From: an uncultured Aquimarina sp.
GTDB lineage: Bacteria; Bacteroidota; Bacteroidia; Flavobacteriales; Flavobacteriaceae
Direction of reading: 5' to 3'
Assembly: GCA_947498775.1 (NCBI GenBank)
Contig: CANMLL010000018.1
Coordinates: 62,001 to 126,000, forward strand
Length of the DNA stretch: 64,000 nt
Positions 34,636 through 43,737 of this stretch are shown here, piece after piece (within the stretch, counting starts at the first letter, position 1; every line of letters starts with the position of its first letter). Below the pieces are notes generated by a model. The model ran no database searches. It saw nothing but the letters and a program-made list of their open reading frames with translations, and was not told the DNA's origin. A program made the translations under genes and the position numbers.

Positions 34636-35526
34636 TCACTTTTTAATTCTCAATTCATCTTTCATAAACTGATCTATGTAAGCAGCAATTTCTTCACCTT
34701 TTTCTTCCTGTAAAAAATGGCCAGCATCTTTGATCGTGATTTTTTGCTGTTCATGACTTGTGGGGAGTAATCGATAGAAGAATTTTTGAAACCCACCTAG
34801 AACTTTGTCTTTGTCAGAAAATAGCACTAGTGCAGGTTTGTTCCATTTTGAAAGTACTTCTCTGGCTTTTTGCATGGGTTTTACTGCCGGATCTTTGGGA
34901 TTAGCAGGTACCAAGAGCGGAAAAGCAACGGCACCACCTTTATGTTTTTTGCTAGGAAACGGAGCATTATAAGCATTAAGTACCTCTTTTGACAATTTAT
35001 GATGTGAAGCGTATTGTACAATACCACTTATAGGTAGTGAAGGATGATATTTTGCAAATATTCTCCATATTTTAAATGGAAGTGGTAATTTTTTACCTAT
35101 CGGAAGAGACGTGTTTAAGATAACTACTCTTTTAAATCGTTCTGGATATTCTGCCAAAAGAGAAAGCCCTAACAAACCGCCCCAATCTTGCACAACCAAA
35201 GTAATATTATTAAGATCCAGCTTGTGAATCAAATTTTCTAATGACCTAAAATGAAGATCAAAGCTGTAGTTTTTATGCCCTATAATTTTATCGGATTTAC
35301 CAAACCCTATAAAATCCGGAGCTATACATCGATAATCTTTCAGAATAGGAATAAATTTTCTGTATAAATATGACCAGGTGGGTTCTCCATGAAGTGCTAA
35401 GATAATTTCACCTTCACCTTCATCGATATAATGCATTTTTAGCTGCTCAAAATCAACAAAATTCTCTTTGTAAGGAAAGTCTTTAATCGATTCGAAACGG
35501 GAAAAATCGGGCTTTAAGATTTGCAT
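34636..35526 (-). CDS. Haloalkane dehalogenase-like alpha/beta hydrolase (subfamily I pattern)
   Basis: A 296-residue hydrolase. The oxyanion-hole motif HGEPTWSYLYRK, the nucleophile with adjacent halide-binding Trp in LVVQDWGGLLG, the acid in LFSDKDKVLGG and the histidine in KDAGHFLQEE match the DhlA-like haloalkane dehalogenases point by point. These enzymes replace a halogen on an alkyl chain by hydroxyl. The whole active-site pentad seems intact, so dehalogenase activity is plausible, but related epoxide and ester hydrolases exist. The ATG at 35526 is chosen over an upstream start. Two other hydrolase-type genes follow on this strand. Confidence 0.87.
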   Translation of the reverse strand: MQILKPDFSRFESIKDFPYKENFVDFEQLKMHYIDEGEGEIILALHGEPTWSYLYRKFIPILKDYRCIAPDFIGFGKSDKIIGHKNYSFDLHFRSLENLIHKLDLNNITLVVQDWGGLLGLSLLAEYPERFKRVVILNTSLPIGKKLPLPFKIWRIFAKYHPSLPISGIVQYASHHKLSKEVLNAYNAPFPSKKHKGGAVAFPLLVPANPKDPAVKPMQKAREVLSKWNKPALVLFSDKDKVLGGFQKFFYRLLPTSHEQQKITIKDAGHFLQEEKGEEIAAYIDQFMKDELRIKK

Positions 35527-35539
35527 AGTTACCTTTTTA

Positions 35540-36040
35540 TTATTCAATGTTACTGCCTTTAAATTTGGTTTGAAGATATTTTTGCTTCCATTCCCCATCT
35601 TTATAATTTCCTATGATAAAATTATACGTAGTATTGTCAACATATTCCCACATATCGGTGATCAAAGAATCACCATATTCATATTGATAGACTATATTTT
35701 TGTCATAGATCTTTACTACGCCTTCAGTAACACCTCCAAAAACATCGAACTCCCAAAAATGTATAACTTTGGTTATTTCATCATATTTTCTAATACCATG
35801 ATTTCGTGGACCATATTCGGTTTGTTCCTTATTCGTAAATCCTTTGGATTTTGCAATGACTATAGTGCTATCCAAGTCAAATTCAAAGATGATTTCTTGT
35901 TTAAATGTAGTGCCATCTTCCCAATTTCCTTCAGCTTTCCAAACTTTATTAGTTAGGTTCTTGAATATATAAAGATTAGCTTCTTGACCCCAAGAAGAAA
36001 TAGAGATCGATAATAATAGTAAAATAATAACATTCTTCAT
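35540..36040 (-). CDS. Small secreted protein of unknown function
   Basis: A 166-residue protein with a signal peptide (MKNVIILLLLSISISSWGQ) and a beta-rich mature part (VWKAEGNWEDGTTFKQEIIF, HFWEFDVFGGVTEGVVKIYD) suggestive of a calycin/lipocalin-like barrel as in DUF1579-type proteins. No catalytic motif. It precedes the dehalogenase-like gene by 13 bp, probably in one operon with the esterase upstream. Confidence 0.7.
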   Translation of the reverse strand: MKNVIILLLLSISISSWGQEANLYIFKNLTNKVWKAEGNWEDGTTFKQEIIFEFDLDSTIVIAKSKGFTNKEQTEYGPRNHGIRKYDEITKVIHFWEFDVFGGVTEGVVKIYDKNIVYQYEYGDSLITDMWEYVDNTTYNFIIGNYKDGEWKQKYLQTKFKGSNIE

Positions 36041-36059
36041 GATCAATAATCTTTACGAA

Positions 36060-36950
36060 TTATTTGGCAAACAACCATTGAATAGCTGGAGTAAAGTGTT
36101 TTTGCCAAAAAGCTTCATTATGGTCACCTTTTGGATCTATAATGGCTGTGATATTTTCTTTGGGATGCTTAGAAGAATAAATCTGGTCGTACATCTTTTG
36201 TGTATTCACGGTCATGCCGTTTCCTTCTTTTTGCCCCACCAATAAAAACAGACGTGCATCTTTGGGTATAGGGTTGTTTTGGGTAAAACTAAAGACCTGG
36301 TCAGAGAACCAATACGAAGGAGAGAAGATACCTGCTTTACTAAAAACTTCAGGATACTTATACATGGCATAATGCGAAATGAGCCCACCCATCGAACTCC
36401 CCATAATTGCCGTATTCTTCCGATCTTTAAAAGTTCTATACGCATTGTCTATATAAGGTTTGATTTGAGTAACAATAAAGTCCATATATTGTTTACCTTC
36501 AGCTTTTCCAAACTCTTTGTTCTCCCATGGGCCAAGCTCGTTCATGCGCTTTTCTGCCCCGTTATCAATTCCTACCACAATTAGTTCGAGACCCGATGTT
36601 TTGGCAAGTTCGTTTAGGCTTTCGTCTACGCCCCACTCACCGGCATACGAGGTTAGATCATCAAATAAATTTTGTCCATCATGCATATACAAAACAGGGT
36701 ATTTTTTATCAGTTTTCATATAATCTGGTGGTAAATAGATCCTTATTTGTCGGTTTCGATCTAATCCAGCCATCTCGAATTGTTTGTCTAATACAATAAC
36801 ATTGGGTTGAGCGGTTGACTTTTTTGTTTCTTCCTCTAATTTCTCAACTTCACCAGAATTTTTGGATAGGGAATCTTGCTTTTCTTCCTGCTGTTTACAA
36901 CTCAAAAAGAATACTATGAATAAAATTGCTAATATATATGTGTGTTTCAT
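36060..36950 (-). CDS. Lipoprotein esterase of the esterase-D/feruloyl-esterase family
   Basis: A 296-residue putative lipoprotein (lipobox in IVFFLSCKQQ) followed by an acidic linker and an alpha/beta hydrolase domain. The nucleophile elbow is GSSMGGLIS (about residue 170), LYMHDGQNLFDD is the HDG motif and the final histidine is in DHNEAFWQKHF. Family members hydrolyse esters such as siderophore or feruloyl esters. Probably acts in the periplasm or on the outer membrane. Confidence 0.88.
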   Translation of the reverse strand: MKHTYILAILFIVFFLSCKQQEEKQDSLSKNSGEVEKLEEETKKSTAQPNVIVLDKQFEMAGLDRNRQIRIYLPPDYMKTDKKYPVLYMHDGQNLFDDLTSYAGEWGVDESLNELAKTSGLELIVVGIDNGAEKRMNELGPWENKEFGKAEGKQYMDFIVTQIKPYIDNAYRTFKDRKNTAIMGSSMGGLISHYAMYKYPEVFSKAGIFSPSYWFSDQVFSFTQNNPIPKDARLFLLVGQKEGNGMTVNTQKMYDQIYSSKHPKENITAIIDPKGDHNEAFWQKHFTPAIQWLFAK

Positions 36951-36959
36951 TAGGTGCGT

Positions 36960-37595
36960 TTATTTTGCTTTCGCGAAAGCTATTTTTACAGCTAAACCAG
37001 TTAAAACTGAAGCCATAAACCATTTTTGCACTCGAATCCAAATAGGGTTTTTAGAAAACCAGATCGCCATTTTGGCTGCAGAAATAACAATAAGAAAGTT
37101 GATACAAAAACTTATGATGATTTGTACAATTCCTAACTGAAAACTTTGTGAAAGGATCGATCCATACTCGGGTTTTATAAACTGCGGAAAAAAAGACAGA
37201 TAAAACAATGCCATTTTGGGATTAAGTACATTGGTTAATAATCCAATATTGAATAATTTGATGGGCGTATCCTTTTTTAAAGTCGTATTCCTATCAAAAA
37301 CATTTTTTCTACCAGATCTTAAGGTTGAATAGGCTAAATATAATAAATAACAAACCCCAAGAAATTTTACAATAACAAAGGCATAAGGCACTGCAAAGAA
37401 AATAGCAGTCAGCCCAAAAGAAACCATAAGGATATGAAATATAAATCCAGATATAACCCCGAATAACGAGATAATCCCTGCTTGTTTACCCTGGGATAAA
37501 GATCTTGAGATTAAATAAATCATATTGGGCCCGGGGGACAGTACCATGATAAGAGAAGCAATTGCAAAAACAAGGAGTTCATTGATGGGCATCAT
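36960..37595 (-). CDS. LysE/RhtB-family amino-acid exporter
   Basis: A 211-residue inner-membrane protein with about six helices. The start (MMPINELLVFAIASLIMVLS) followed by PGPNMIYLISRSLSQGKQAG is the LysE-family signature. It exports amino acids or related metabolites; the substrate is unknown. The 3' end includes the second copy of the GCTTTCGCGAAAGC palindrome. It lies 9 bp upstream of the esterase gene on the same strand. Confidence 0.93.
   Translation of the reverse strand: MMPINELLVFAIASLIMVLSPGPNMIYLISRSLSQGKQAGIISLFGVISGFIFHILMVSFGLTAIFFAVPYAFVIVKFLGVCYLLYLAYSTLRSGRKNVFDRNTTLKKDTPIKLFNIGLLTNVLNPKMALFYLSFFPQFIKPEYGSILSQSFQLGIVQIIISFCINFLIVISAAKMAIWFSKNPIWIRVQKWFMASVLTGLAVKIAFAKAK
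36967..36980. repeat. 14-bp palindrome GCTTTCGCGAAAGC, copy 2
   Basis: Lies at the extreme 3' end of the LysE-type gene (translated as AFAK). Identical to 33540-33553. Confidence 0.7.
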
Positions 37596-37955
37596 AGTTT
37601 TATGGCTTTTTCAATATTAAAAATATTCTTTTTTTCTTAGTAACACGTCACATTAACGTAATCTTTTAGATATATTGCAGAGGAAGGTGCCCTTTCCCAG
37701 AATTGGTGTTGCTGGGCAAGAGGCATGTTTTCTAGGCTTCCATACCTTAAAAAGGTGGTTCGAATGATCTTTCTCTGCTTCGTCCTGCATTTTTAATGTT
37801 TGGCAGTGCTTCAAAGATAATAGAAGTTAGCTATTTGTGACCTGTTACTACGTTGGTGCTGTGTAGAAGTATCTATTTATAGATCCCGATCATCTTAACA
37901 ATGCTTCGAAGCGTTTCAAAATGCTCTATTTCTTTGTTGGTTTGCGAGGCAATAA
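37596..37955. other. Gene-poor spacer with possible gene remnant
   Basis: No supported gene. On the minus strand, 37873-37974, a 32-codon open stretch without a start reads protein-like (IIASQTNKEIEHFETLRSIV) and overlaps the endonuclease V end; it could be the C-terminus of a decayed gene. A 45-codon ATG frame (37653-37790, minus) looks accidental. Confidence 0.4.
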
Positions 37956-38465
37956 TTAAATCTTCCTTTCTTTAGTTTTGGTGTCCAAAATTTGTAATAA
38001 AGTAGGCATTCTATAATTACCGTGCATAGATTTTATCATTTCATGGGCATTTTCCAGGTCGACACCTATTGCGGATATATATAAAGGCTTTTTGCTATCT
38101 CCTCGTAATAGTTCTTTTACATTCTTTTTATTTTCGTGAAATCCTGATTTTGCAACTCCGATAATTGGTATTTTTTTGTTCAAGGCTTCAAATAAATGAC
38201 CCCCTAGTCCAAGTTTTCCGTTGTCATTTAATACAACAAAACTATCTACGATTATATAATTGACCTGATTTAGATCAATTTGTTTTATCAAACTTAATAT
38301 GCAAGGTAATTCTCTTTTGTAAAAGGCTCCAGGTTCATAATCGGCGATGCCTTCTATGGTTTCTGAGTAGATCTGAGCTGGAATATTATCAGACCAATTT
38401 TCAAAACTCACACATACTGTTTTTGCTTTGTTGTCAAAATAATACGTATCAAAAGTTAAGATCAT
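37956..38465 (-). CDS. Endonuclease V-family protein
   Basis: A 169-residue protein of the endonuclease V family, enzymes that nick DNA (or RNA) next to inosine. YEPGAFYKRELPCIL corresponds to the PGxLxxRE block, IIVDSFVVLNDNGKLGLGGH to the metal-binding DGxG/HPR-GxAxH block, and PIIGVAKSGFH to the GVAKS motif. It is shorter than the enterobacterial enzyme (about 223 residues) and the usual DG at the active-site strand reads DS, so activity should be tested. Neighbouring NudK and HIT genes fit a nucleotide-sanitation theme. Confidence 0.8.
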   Translation of the reverse strand: MILTFDTYYFDNKAKTVCVSFENWSDNIPAQIYSETIEGIADYEPGAFYKRELPCILSLIKQIDLNQVNYIIVDSFVVLNDNGKLGLGGHLFEALNKKIPIIGVAKSGFHENKKNVKELLRGDSKKPLYISAIGVDLENAHEMIKSMHGNYRMPTLLQILDTKTKERKI

Positions 38466-38477
38466 TATGTATAAAAT

Positions 38478-39062
38478 TCAGGATATTAAGTTATGAATTT
38501 TGGCATATTGCAAAAGCATAATAGTCTTGGCATCTTTTATTTCTTGAGAATACATCATTTTTATGGCTTTGTCAAAATCTAATTCGAGTACTTCAATATT
38601 CTCTTGTTCTTCTGGGATTCCACCACCTTCACTTACTTTCATATCCTGAGTATATTCAGCGATGAAGAAATACAATATTTCGGTAACCGATCCCGGAGAC
38701 ATGTAGGATTCAAAAACTTTTTTGACCTTGGTGATTTTATAACCGGTTTCTTCTTCTGTTTCTTTACGTATGCAGTCTTCGGGATTATCTTGATCTAATA
38801 ATCCGGCACAGGCTTCGATCATCATACCACTATCATTGCCATTAATATAGGTTGGTAATCTAAATTGACGAGTAAGAATGATCTTTTTGGTATTTGTATT
38901 GTATAATAGAATCACAGCCCCGTTCCCCCGGTCATATGCTTCTCTAGTATGCGTTTCCCATTGGCCATGCTTATTTTGATACTCATAGGTCACCTTATGT
39001 AATGTGTACCAGTTATCTGATAATACTTCCTTTTTGCTGATTTTTATGGTATCGTTGTTCAT
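38478..39062 (-). CDS. nudK: GDP-mannose pyrophosphatase-like Nudix hydrolase
   Basis: A 194-residue Nudix protein. TRQFRLPTYINGNDSGMMIE and ACAGLLD match NudK/YffH closely, and the Nudix box is AGLLDQDNPEDCIRKETEEE followed by TGY. NudK hydrolyses GDP-mannose and other nucleotide sugars. The ATG at 39062 begins the conserved part; an upstream start in the longer frame is unlikely. It lies 12 bp from the endonuclease V gene, and the NTF2-like gene precedes it by 44 bp. Confidence 0.9.
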   Translation of the reverse strand: MNNDTIKISKKEVLSDNWYTLHKVTYEYQNKHGQWETHTREAYDRGNGAVILLYNTNTKKIILTRQFRLPTYINGNDSGMMIEACAGLLDQDNPEDCIRKETEEETGYKITKVKKVFESYMSPGSVTEILYFFIAEYTQDMKVSEGGGIPEEQENIEVLELDFDKAIKMMYSQEIKDAKTIMLLQYAKIHNLIS

Positions 39063-39106
39063 TTTTGCTGAATATTGAGTGCGAAGTGGTTTAAAACAGG
39101 TCAATA

Positions 39107-39517
39107 TTAGTTTCTAGATGTAAATGTCTTATGAATAATTTTCCATGTTCCATTTACTTTCAAGAGTAGTAAATAATCCACAGCTATTCTATCCCTGTCT
39201 GGCATTATTACTTCTATTTTTGCAGAGGCAGCATCATTTTCATAGTCTATTGATATTATTTTTCCGATACGATTATTCTTCTTACCTTCTTTAAAATTGC
39301 TTATATATTTCTTGCCTTGTATACTTGCAAGAGAGTCATTTTTAACATAATATAGATTAAAATTTTCTTGAAACGCATTTTTTAACCTTTCAGGTTCCCC
39401 ATTTGCGGTTCCTTCAATATAATCCATTAAGGTTTTGTTGATCATTTCAATTTCTGACTGTGCGGTTATTTTCATAAAACCTATGAAAATAAAAAAGAAC
39501 ATTACTATTTTTTTCAT
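39107..39517 (-). CDS. Secreted NTF2-like (SnoaL/lumazine-binding-type) protein
   Basis: A 136-residue protein with a signal peptide (MKKIVMFFFIFIGFMKITAQ) and one NTF2-like alpha+beta domain (EIEMINKTLMDYIEGTANGE, RIAVDYLLLLKVNGTWKIIH). The family is versatile and no ligand can be named. The ATG overlaps the HIT gene's TGA by four bases, indicating coupled translation. Confidence 0.8.
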   Translation of the reverse strand: MKKIVMFFFIFIGFMKITAQSEIEMINKTLMDYIEGTANGEPERLKNAFQENFNLYYVKNDSLASIQGKKYISNFKEGKKNNRIGKIISIDYENDAASAKIEVIMPDRDRIAVDYLLLLKVNGTWKIIHKTFTSRN

Positions 39518-39975
39518 TGTTTGTTTTTTTGAGATAGCATTGGACCTAATTTTTGACCACCTAGCAAATGCATATGCAAATGAAAAACAGATTGACCAGC
39601 ATCTTCATTAATATTCATAGAAAGGCGATACCCAGTTTCTGAAATTCCTTTTTCTTTTGCTAGTTTTTTAGCAACCAAAAACAGTTTTCCAAGTACCAAA
39701 GCATCTTCTTCTGTGATGTCATTGATGGTTGCTATTTCTTTTTTTGGTACAATTAATAAATGAACAGGAGCTTGCGACCTCAAAGGCACAAAAGCGATGA
39801 TATCATCATCTTCATAGATAATTGTTGCAGGTGATTCTCTTTTAATTATTTTAGTAAAAACAGAGCCGTTTTTTATTTTTTTAGCTTTCTTTTCTTGGTA
39901 TTCTTTACTTTGACTCCATCCGATAGTGGAGAAAAGTAGTAGTGTTATGAAGCTGAAAATTAGTGTCTTTATCAT
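39514..39975 (-). CDS. Exported histidine-triad (HIT) protein
   Basis: A 153-residue HIT-family nucleotide-binding protein: ESPATIIYEDDDIIAFVPLR and the triad HLHMHLLGG (His-x-His-x-His) at about residues 134-140. Bacterial HinT-type proteins are cytoplasmic nucleoside phosphoramidases. Here the domain is preceded by a convincing signal peptide (MIKTLIFSFITLLLFSTIGW, then SQ), so the protein should work in the periplasm, which is unusual. First gene of the HIT-NTF2-NudK-EndoV run. Confidence 0.88.
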   Translation of the reverse strand: MIKTLIFSFITLLLFSTIGWSQSKEYQEKKAKKIKNGSVFTKIIKRESPATIIYEDDDIIAFVPLRSQAPVHLLIVPKKEIATINDITEEDALVLGKLFLVAKKLAKEKGISETGYRLSMNINEDAGQSVFHLHMHLLGGQKLGPMLSQKNKQ

Positions 39976-40032
39976 TTTTTTGTTATGATATTTGATGAGT
40001 TCAATATAAAGTACGTCTGTTTTTTAATCTTC

Positions 40033-41505
40033 TTATTTAGATTGGAGTTCTTTTAAGATCTTAATCCCATTAGTATTACTAGGATCTATCGCTACCGATT
40101 TTTTGTAATTCTTTATAGCTAGTTCTTTGTTTCCATCTTTCAAGTATGCTTCTCCTAAACTATCATAAACATTGCCTGATTCTGGAAATGATGTTACATT
40201 AAGCTTAAAAACTTCAATAGCTTCTTTTACTTTTTCGAGTCCTAATAGTTGGTACCCAATCATGTTCATTTCCATTTCCTTAAGTTCATAGGTTTCTGAA
40301 GTTTTCATTTTTTTGAATTCTTCTAGCCCAGGAGCGATGCCTCTATCCATAATAACACCTAATAATGAAGATGCCACAGATTTTTTTGGTGTATCGTAGG
40401 TTTTCCCATAAAGAATACTACTTATGGATCTACTCATTGTTCTAAGATCAGTGCCACCTGTATTATTGAGTAATACAATAAGATGTTTATCGGAAGGAAT
40501 TCGGGAGATAATGGTATTAAACCCATTAATACCTCCACCATGGCCAATTACTTTAATACTATCGTTAGTTTTTCTGAGAGGTTGGTAGTGAATGCCCCAT
40601 CCATAACCATAACTAGCTTGTCCTGTAGAAATATCTGGAGTAAATATAAGTTCTTTGTATTTTTTGCTTATTAGTTGATCTGTATATAATGCTTGATCCC
40701 AGAGGTATAAATCCTCTACCGTAGAATACATCGACCCGGCTGCATAAGGGATAGACATGTCGAGGTAATCTGAATTTGTATACGAAGTTCCGAATTTATT
40801 GTACCCAGTAGCTCTGTTTTTTAGAATAGTACTATGATGATCAAATCCAGTGTTATTCATTTTTAGCGGAGTGAAAATATTTTCTTGTAACATCTGCTCA
40901 TACGTTTTACCTGATACCTTTTCTATAATTACACCCAGTAAAAAGTACCCCGAATTACTATATGCAAATCTATCGCCCGGAGTGAACTGTAGCGTAGAAT
41001 CTTTAAATACTTCTACAAACTCATCAGGCGTATAGGGATTACGCATATGATCATTAAAGAAATTTTGGAAAGAGGTGTAATTGGGTATACCGGCGGTATG
41101 GGTGAGTAAGTGGTGTATGGTAATGCTATCTCCGGTTGCTTTGGGGTAATCGGATAAATACGTAGTGATAGGTACATCTAATTTCAATTTACCTTTTTCT
41201 ACCAATTGCATTATGAGCATACTAGTAAATTGCTTAGTAATTGATCCTAGCCTATGCTTGGTGTCTGGTTGATTTGCGATATCCCACTCCATATTGGCTA
41301 ATCCAAGTCCTTTTTTGTAAATGACTTTACTATTTTCTGCCACAAGCACAGAACCGTTAAATTGTCCATATTCATTATAAAGACTCATTAATTTGTCAAT
41401 TTGTTCTGTTTTGGTTTGTGCAATAACAATAGATGGGAGAATTAATAGAATGAGTATGCCAAATAGGATTGTTCTTTTTAAAAAATGATTTGAGTTTAGT
41501 TCCAT
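40033..41505 (-). CDS. Beta-lactamase-family serine hydrolase with C-terminal TPR
   Basis: A 490-residue exported protein. Signal sequence in residues 1-29; class C beta-lactamase/DD-peptidase fold with SxxK in LGSITKQFTSMLI, YSN in FAYSNSGYFLLG and the third motif in VIGHGGGINGFN. After about residue 400 there are two tetratricopeptide-like units (YQLLGLEKVKEAIEVFKLNV; YLKDGNKELAIKNYKKSVAI). Proteins of this layout are esterases or peptidases more often than antibiotic-hydrolysing enzymes, so resistance should not be assumed. Confidence 0.9.
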   Translation of the reverse strand: MELNSNHFLKRTILFGILILLILPSIVIAQTKTEQIDKLMSLYNEYGQFNGSVLVAENSKVIYKKGLGLANMEWDIANQPDTKHRLGSITKQFTSMLIMQLVEKGKLKLDVPITTYLSDYPKATGDSITIHHLLTHTAGIPNYTSFQNFFNDHMRNPYTPDEFVEVFKDSTLQFTPGDRFAYSNSGYFLLGVIIEKVSGKTYEQMLQENIFTPLKMNNTGFDHHSTILKNRATGYNKFGTSYTNSDYLDMSIPYAAGSMYSTVEDLYLWDQALYTDQLISKKYKELIFTPDISTGQASYGYGWGIHYQPLRKTNDSIKVIGHGGGINGFNTIISRIPSDKHLIVLLNNTGGTDLRTMSRSISSILYGKTYDTPKKSVASSLLGVIMDRGIAPGLEEFKKMKTSETYELKEMEMNMIGYQLLGLEKVKEAIEVFKLNVTSFPESGNVYDSLGEAYLKDGNKELAIKNYKKSVAIDPSNTNGIKILKELQSK

Positions 41506-41651
41506 GATGATTTGTTTTTTGACTGAATGATTGTATTTATAGGACTTTCGCTATGAGTATGTGTTGTAATAAAGCAAAACTGTTACAGATATAATTTATT
41601 AAAGTCTTTTTCTTAGTTGTCATACATTTGCTGTTATAATTACACTTGCTT

Positions 41652-43691
41652 TTATTTCATTGGTATTTCAATTTCTTCTCCCCAAATATATTTACCAAAC
41701 CACTGCCAATTGTGCCACATAGCCGCAAGCCTCTCTTTGGGTTTATTAATTCCATGTCCAAATCCTTTGTATATAATTAATTTTGAATCAATTCCTTTAT
41801 CCTGAAGCCCTTGAAATAATTCGTAAGCATTTGCGGTAGGAACCCTTTTATCAAATTCGCCATGTTGTATTAATGTTGGTGTAGAGGCATTATTTATGTT
41901 TGTCATCGGAGAGGTCTTTTCATATATCTCTTTATCCGACCACGGAGTAGCCTTTAAATATTGTCTGGTGAATGGATGAATATCTGTATTGACATAATAT
42001 GTCATCCAATTTGAAATACCGGCCCCTACAGAAATAGCCTTAAACTTATCTGAATTAGTAGTCAAAAAGGCTGATATATATCCCCCTTGGCTCCATCCCA
42101 TCGAAGCTACTTTATCTCCATCTATAATACCTTTGTCTTCTAAAAACTTAACACCAGATAATACATCCCAAGAATCTCCAACCCCAAGATTTTTAACATT
42201 TAATGATCTGAATTTTTCTCCATAACCAGCAGATCCTCTATAGTTTGGTCTTAATATCAGAGCTCCCTTATTAAGCCATTGGATCATAGGATAAACATAG
42301 GAGGGAGTAGGATTTGGCGTAGATATTCCAGTTGGCCCACCATGGATAATGACCATAAGGGGATACTTTTTATTTGGATCATAGTTTTGTGGCTTATGCA
42401 AAATACCTTCAATAGTTGCACCATCTTGACTTTTCCATGAAATAACTTCGCTTTTGGCAACTGACCAGTCGTTAATTTGAGTCGTAATTTTGGTAGTTTG
42501 CTTAATGTCTTTTGAAAGGTAATCATTGTGAAATACTTCAGCTAAACTATTATCATTACTTCCCGTATATGCTATTTTTTTACCATCTTTTGAGAAAGTG
42601 TAACTCCAAATTCTTTCAGGTCCAAAATTTAAAATTGTTGTCTTGCCATTTTTTGGATTTATTTTTACCAATGGCCTTTTAGTTTTTTGCCAGGCAATAC
42701 CAAATATTCCATTGCTATTCCATTGTAATCTATAGATATCCTCATCAAAATTCTTTGCAAGTTGTTGCTTATTTGTTCCATCTATATCAATTCTAAATAA
42801 CTTACCGTTTAGATAATAGTTAGAAGTGCTATCGTTGAGGCTTGTATTATAAAGGATGGCTTTTCCATCTGGAGACCAGTCTATCAAACCATCGTAGCTA
42901 AGATTATTAACTAGCTTTTTATGAGTTTTTGATTCAATATTATAAATAGAAATATCTGCCTTAAAAAAAGTATTTCGTAAAGGGTCTGGTTGATGTTCAA
43001 AAGCAATTTTTTTTCCGTCTGGGGACCACTTATAACTATTAATAGAAAAAGAGGTGTCTTCAATCAATAATTTTGGTTCTAACTTTTTGGTATAAACAGA
43101 GTCATTAATTTGAGAGGGTAGTGGCTTATAGCCAAACTGAAGAGGGTTAAAATCTGCAATCCAAATTTGATTTACACTATATTCTGCATCCTCAACGGCA
43201 TAGCTGCCATATTTTTCTTTTCTTTCTTTTTCCTTTTTAGATTTATCTTCAGACTGAAGAAAAGTAATTTTTTTTCCATCGGGTGACCATTCGAAATCGG
43301 AAATATCATTTTCAGTATGTGTTACTTGAATAGATTCTCCTCCTGCTGAACGGATTATATGAATTTGAGTTTTCTCTCCTCGTTTTGATAAAAAAGCGAT
43401 CCATCGGCCATCAGGTGACCATTTTGGATTGGAACTGTTATCTTTAATATTATTGGTGAGCTGAAAAGGAGTTGCTCCATTTTTTGAGATCCATAGTTCA
43501 GTGTCATATCTATTTTCTTTCCAGTCTATAGATCTTGATTCAAACACTACATGATTACCATCAGGAGAAATAGTTGGATTTGAAACAGATCGTAATGAGA
43601 GAACCTCTTCAAATGATGGGTTTTTTAATGTCTGTGCTATAGAAGAATATGCTAACACAGTGAGTGCAATAAATAAAGGAAATTTTTTCAT
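41652..43691 (-). CDS. Secreted S9-family prolyl oligopeptidase
   Basis: A 679-residue exported serine peptidase. After the signal peptide (about residues 1-19) comes a seven-bladed propeller with repeated SPDGKKI/WSPDG motifs (PD40 repeats), then the catalytic domain: VIIHGGPTGI, nucleophile in ASMGWSQGGYISAF, aspartate in the HGEFDKRVP segment and histidine in KGFGHGINKP. It cleaves short peptides or releases dipeptides, probably in the periplasm. It lies 46 bp downstream of the amidohydrolase gene and likely shares its transcript. Confidence 0.95.
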   Translation of the reverse strand: MKKFPLFIALTVLAYSSIAQTLKNPSFEEVLSLRSVSNPTISPDGNHVVFESRSIDWKENRYDTELWISKNGATPFQLTNNIKDNSSNPKWSPDGRWIAFLSKRGEKTQIHIIRSAGGESIQVTHTENDISDFEWSPDGKKITFLQSEDKSKKEKERKEKYGSYAVEDAEYSVNQIWIADFNPLQFGYKPLPSQINDSVYTKKLEPKLLIEDTSFSINSYKWSPDGKKIAFEHQPDPLRNTFFKADISIYNIESKTHKKLVNNLSYDGLIDWSPDGKAILYNTSLNDSTSNYYLNGKLFRIDIDGTNKQQLAKNFDEDIYRLQWNSNGIFGIAWQKTKRPLVKINPKNGKTTILNFGPERIWSYTFSKDGKKIAYTGSNDNSLAEVFHNDYLSKDIKQTTKITTQINDWSVAKSEVISWKSQDGATIEGILHKPQNYDPNKKYPLMVIIHGGPTGISTPNPTPSYVYPMIQWLNKGALILRPNYRGSAGYGEKFRSLNVKNLGVGDSWDVLSGVKFLEDKGIIDGDKVASMGWSQGGYISAFLTTNSDKFKAISVGAGISNWMTYYVNTDIHPFTRQYLKATPWSDKEIYEKTSPMTNINNASTPTLIQHGEFDKRVPTANAYELFQGLQDKGIDSKLIIYKGFGHGINKPKERLAAMWHNWQWFGKYIWGEEIEIPMK

Positions 43692-43737
43692 TTTTCAAGG
43701 ATTATGTGATAATAAAGTAATTGGATTGAATTTATTT

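Noticed and set aside
40033..41505. Antibiotic-resistance beta-lactamase
   Set aside because: SxxK, YSN and the third motif define only the broad serine-hydrolase family; the TPR tail and layout fit housekeeping esterase or peptidase relatives.
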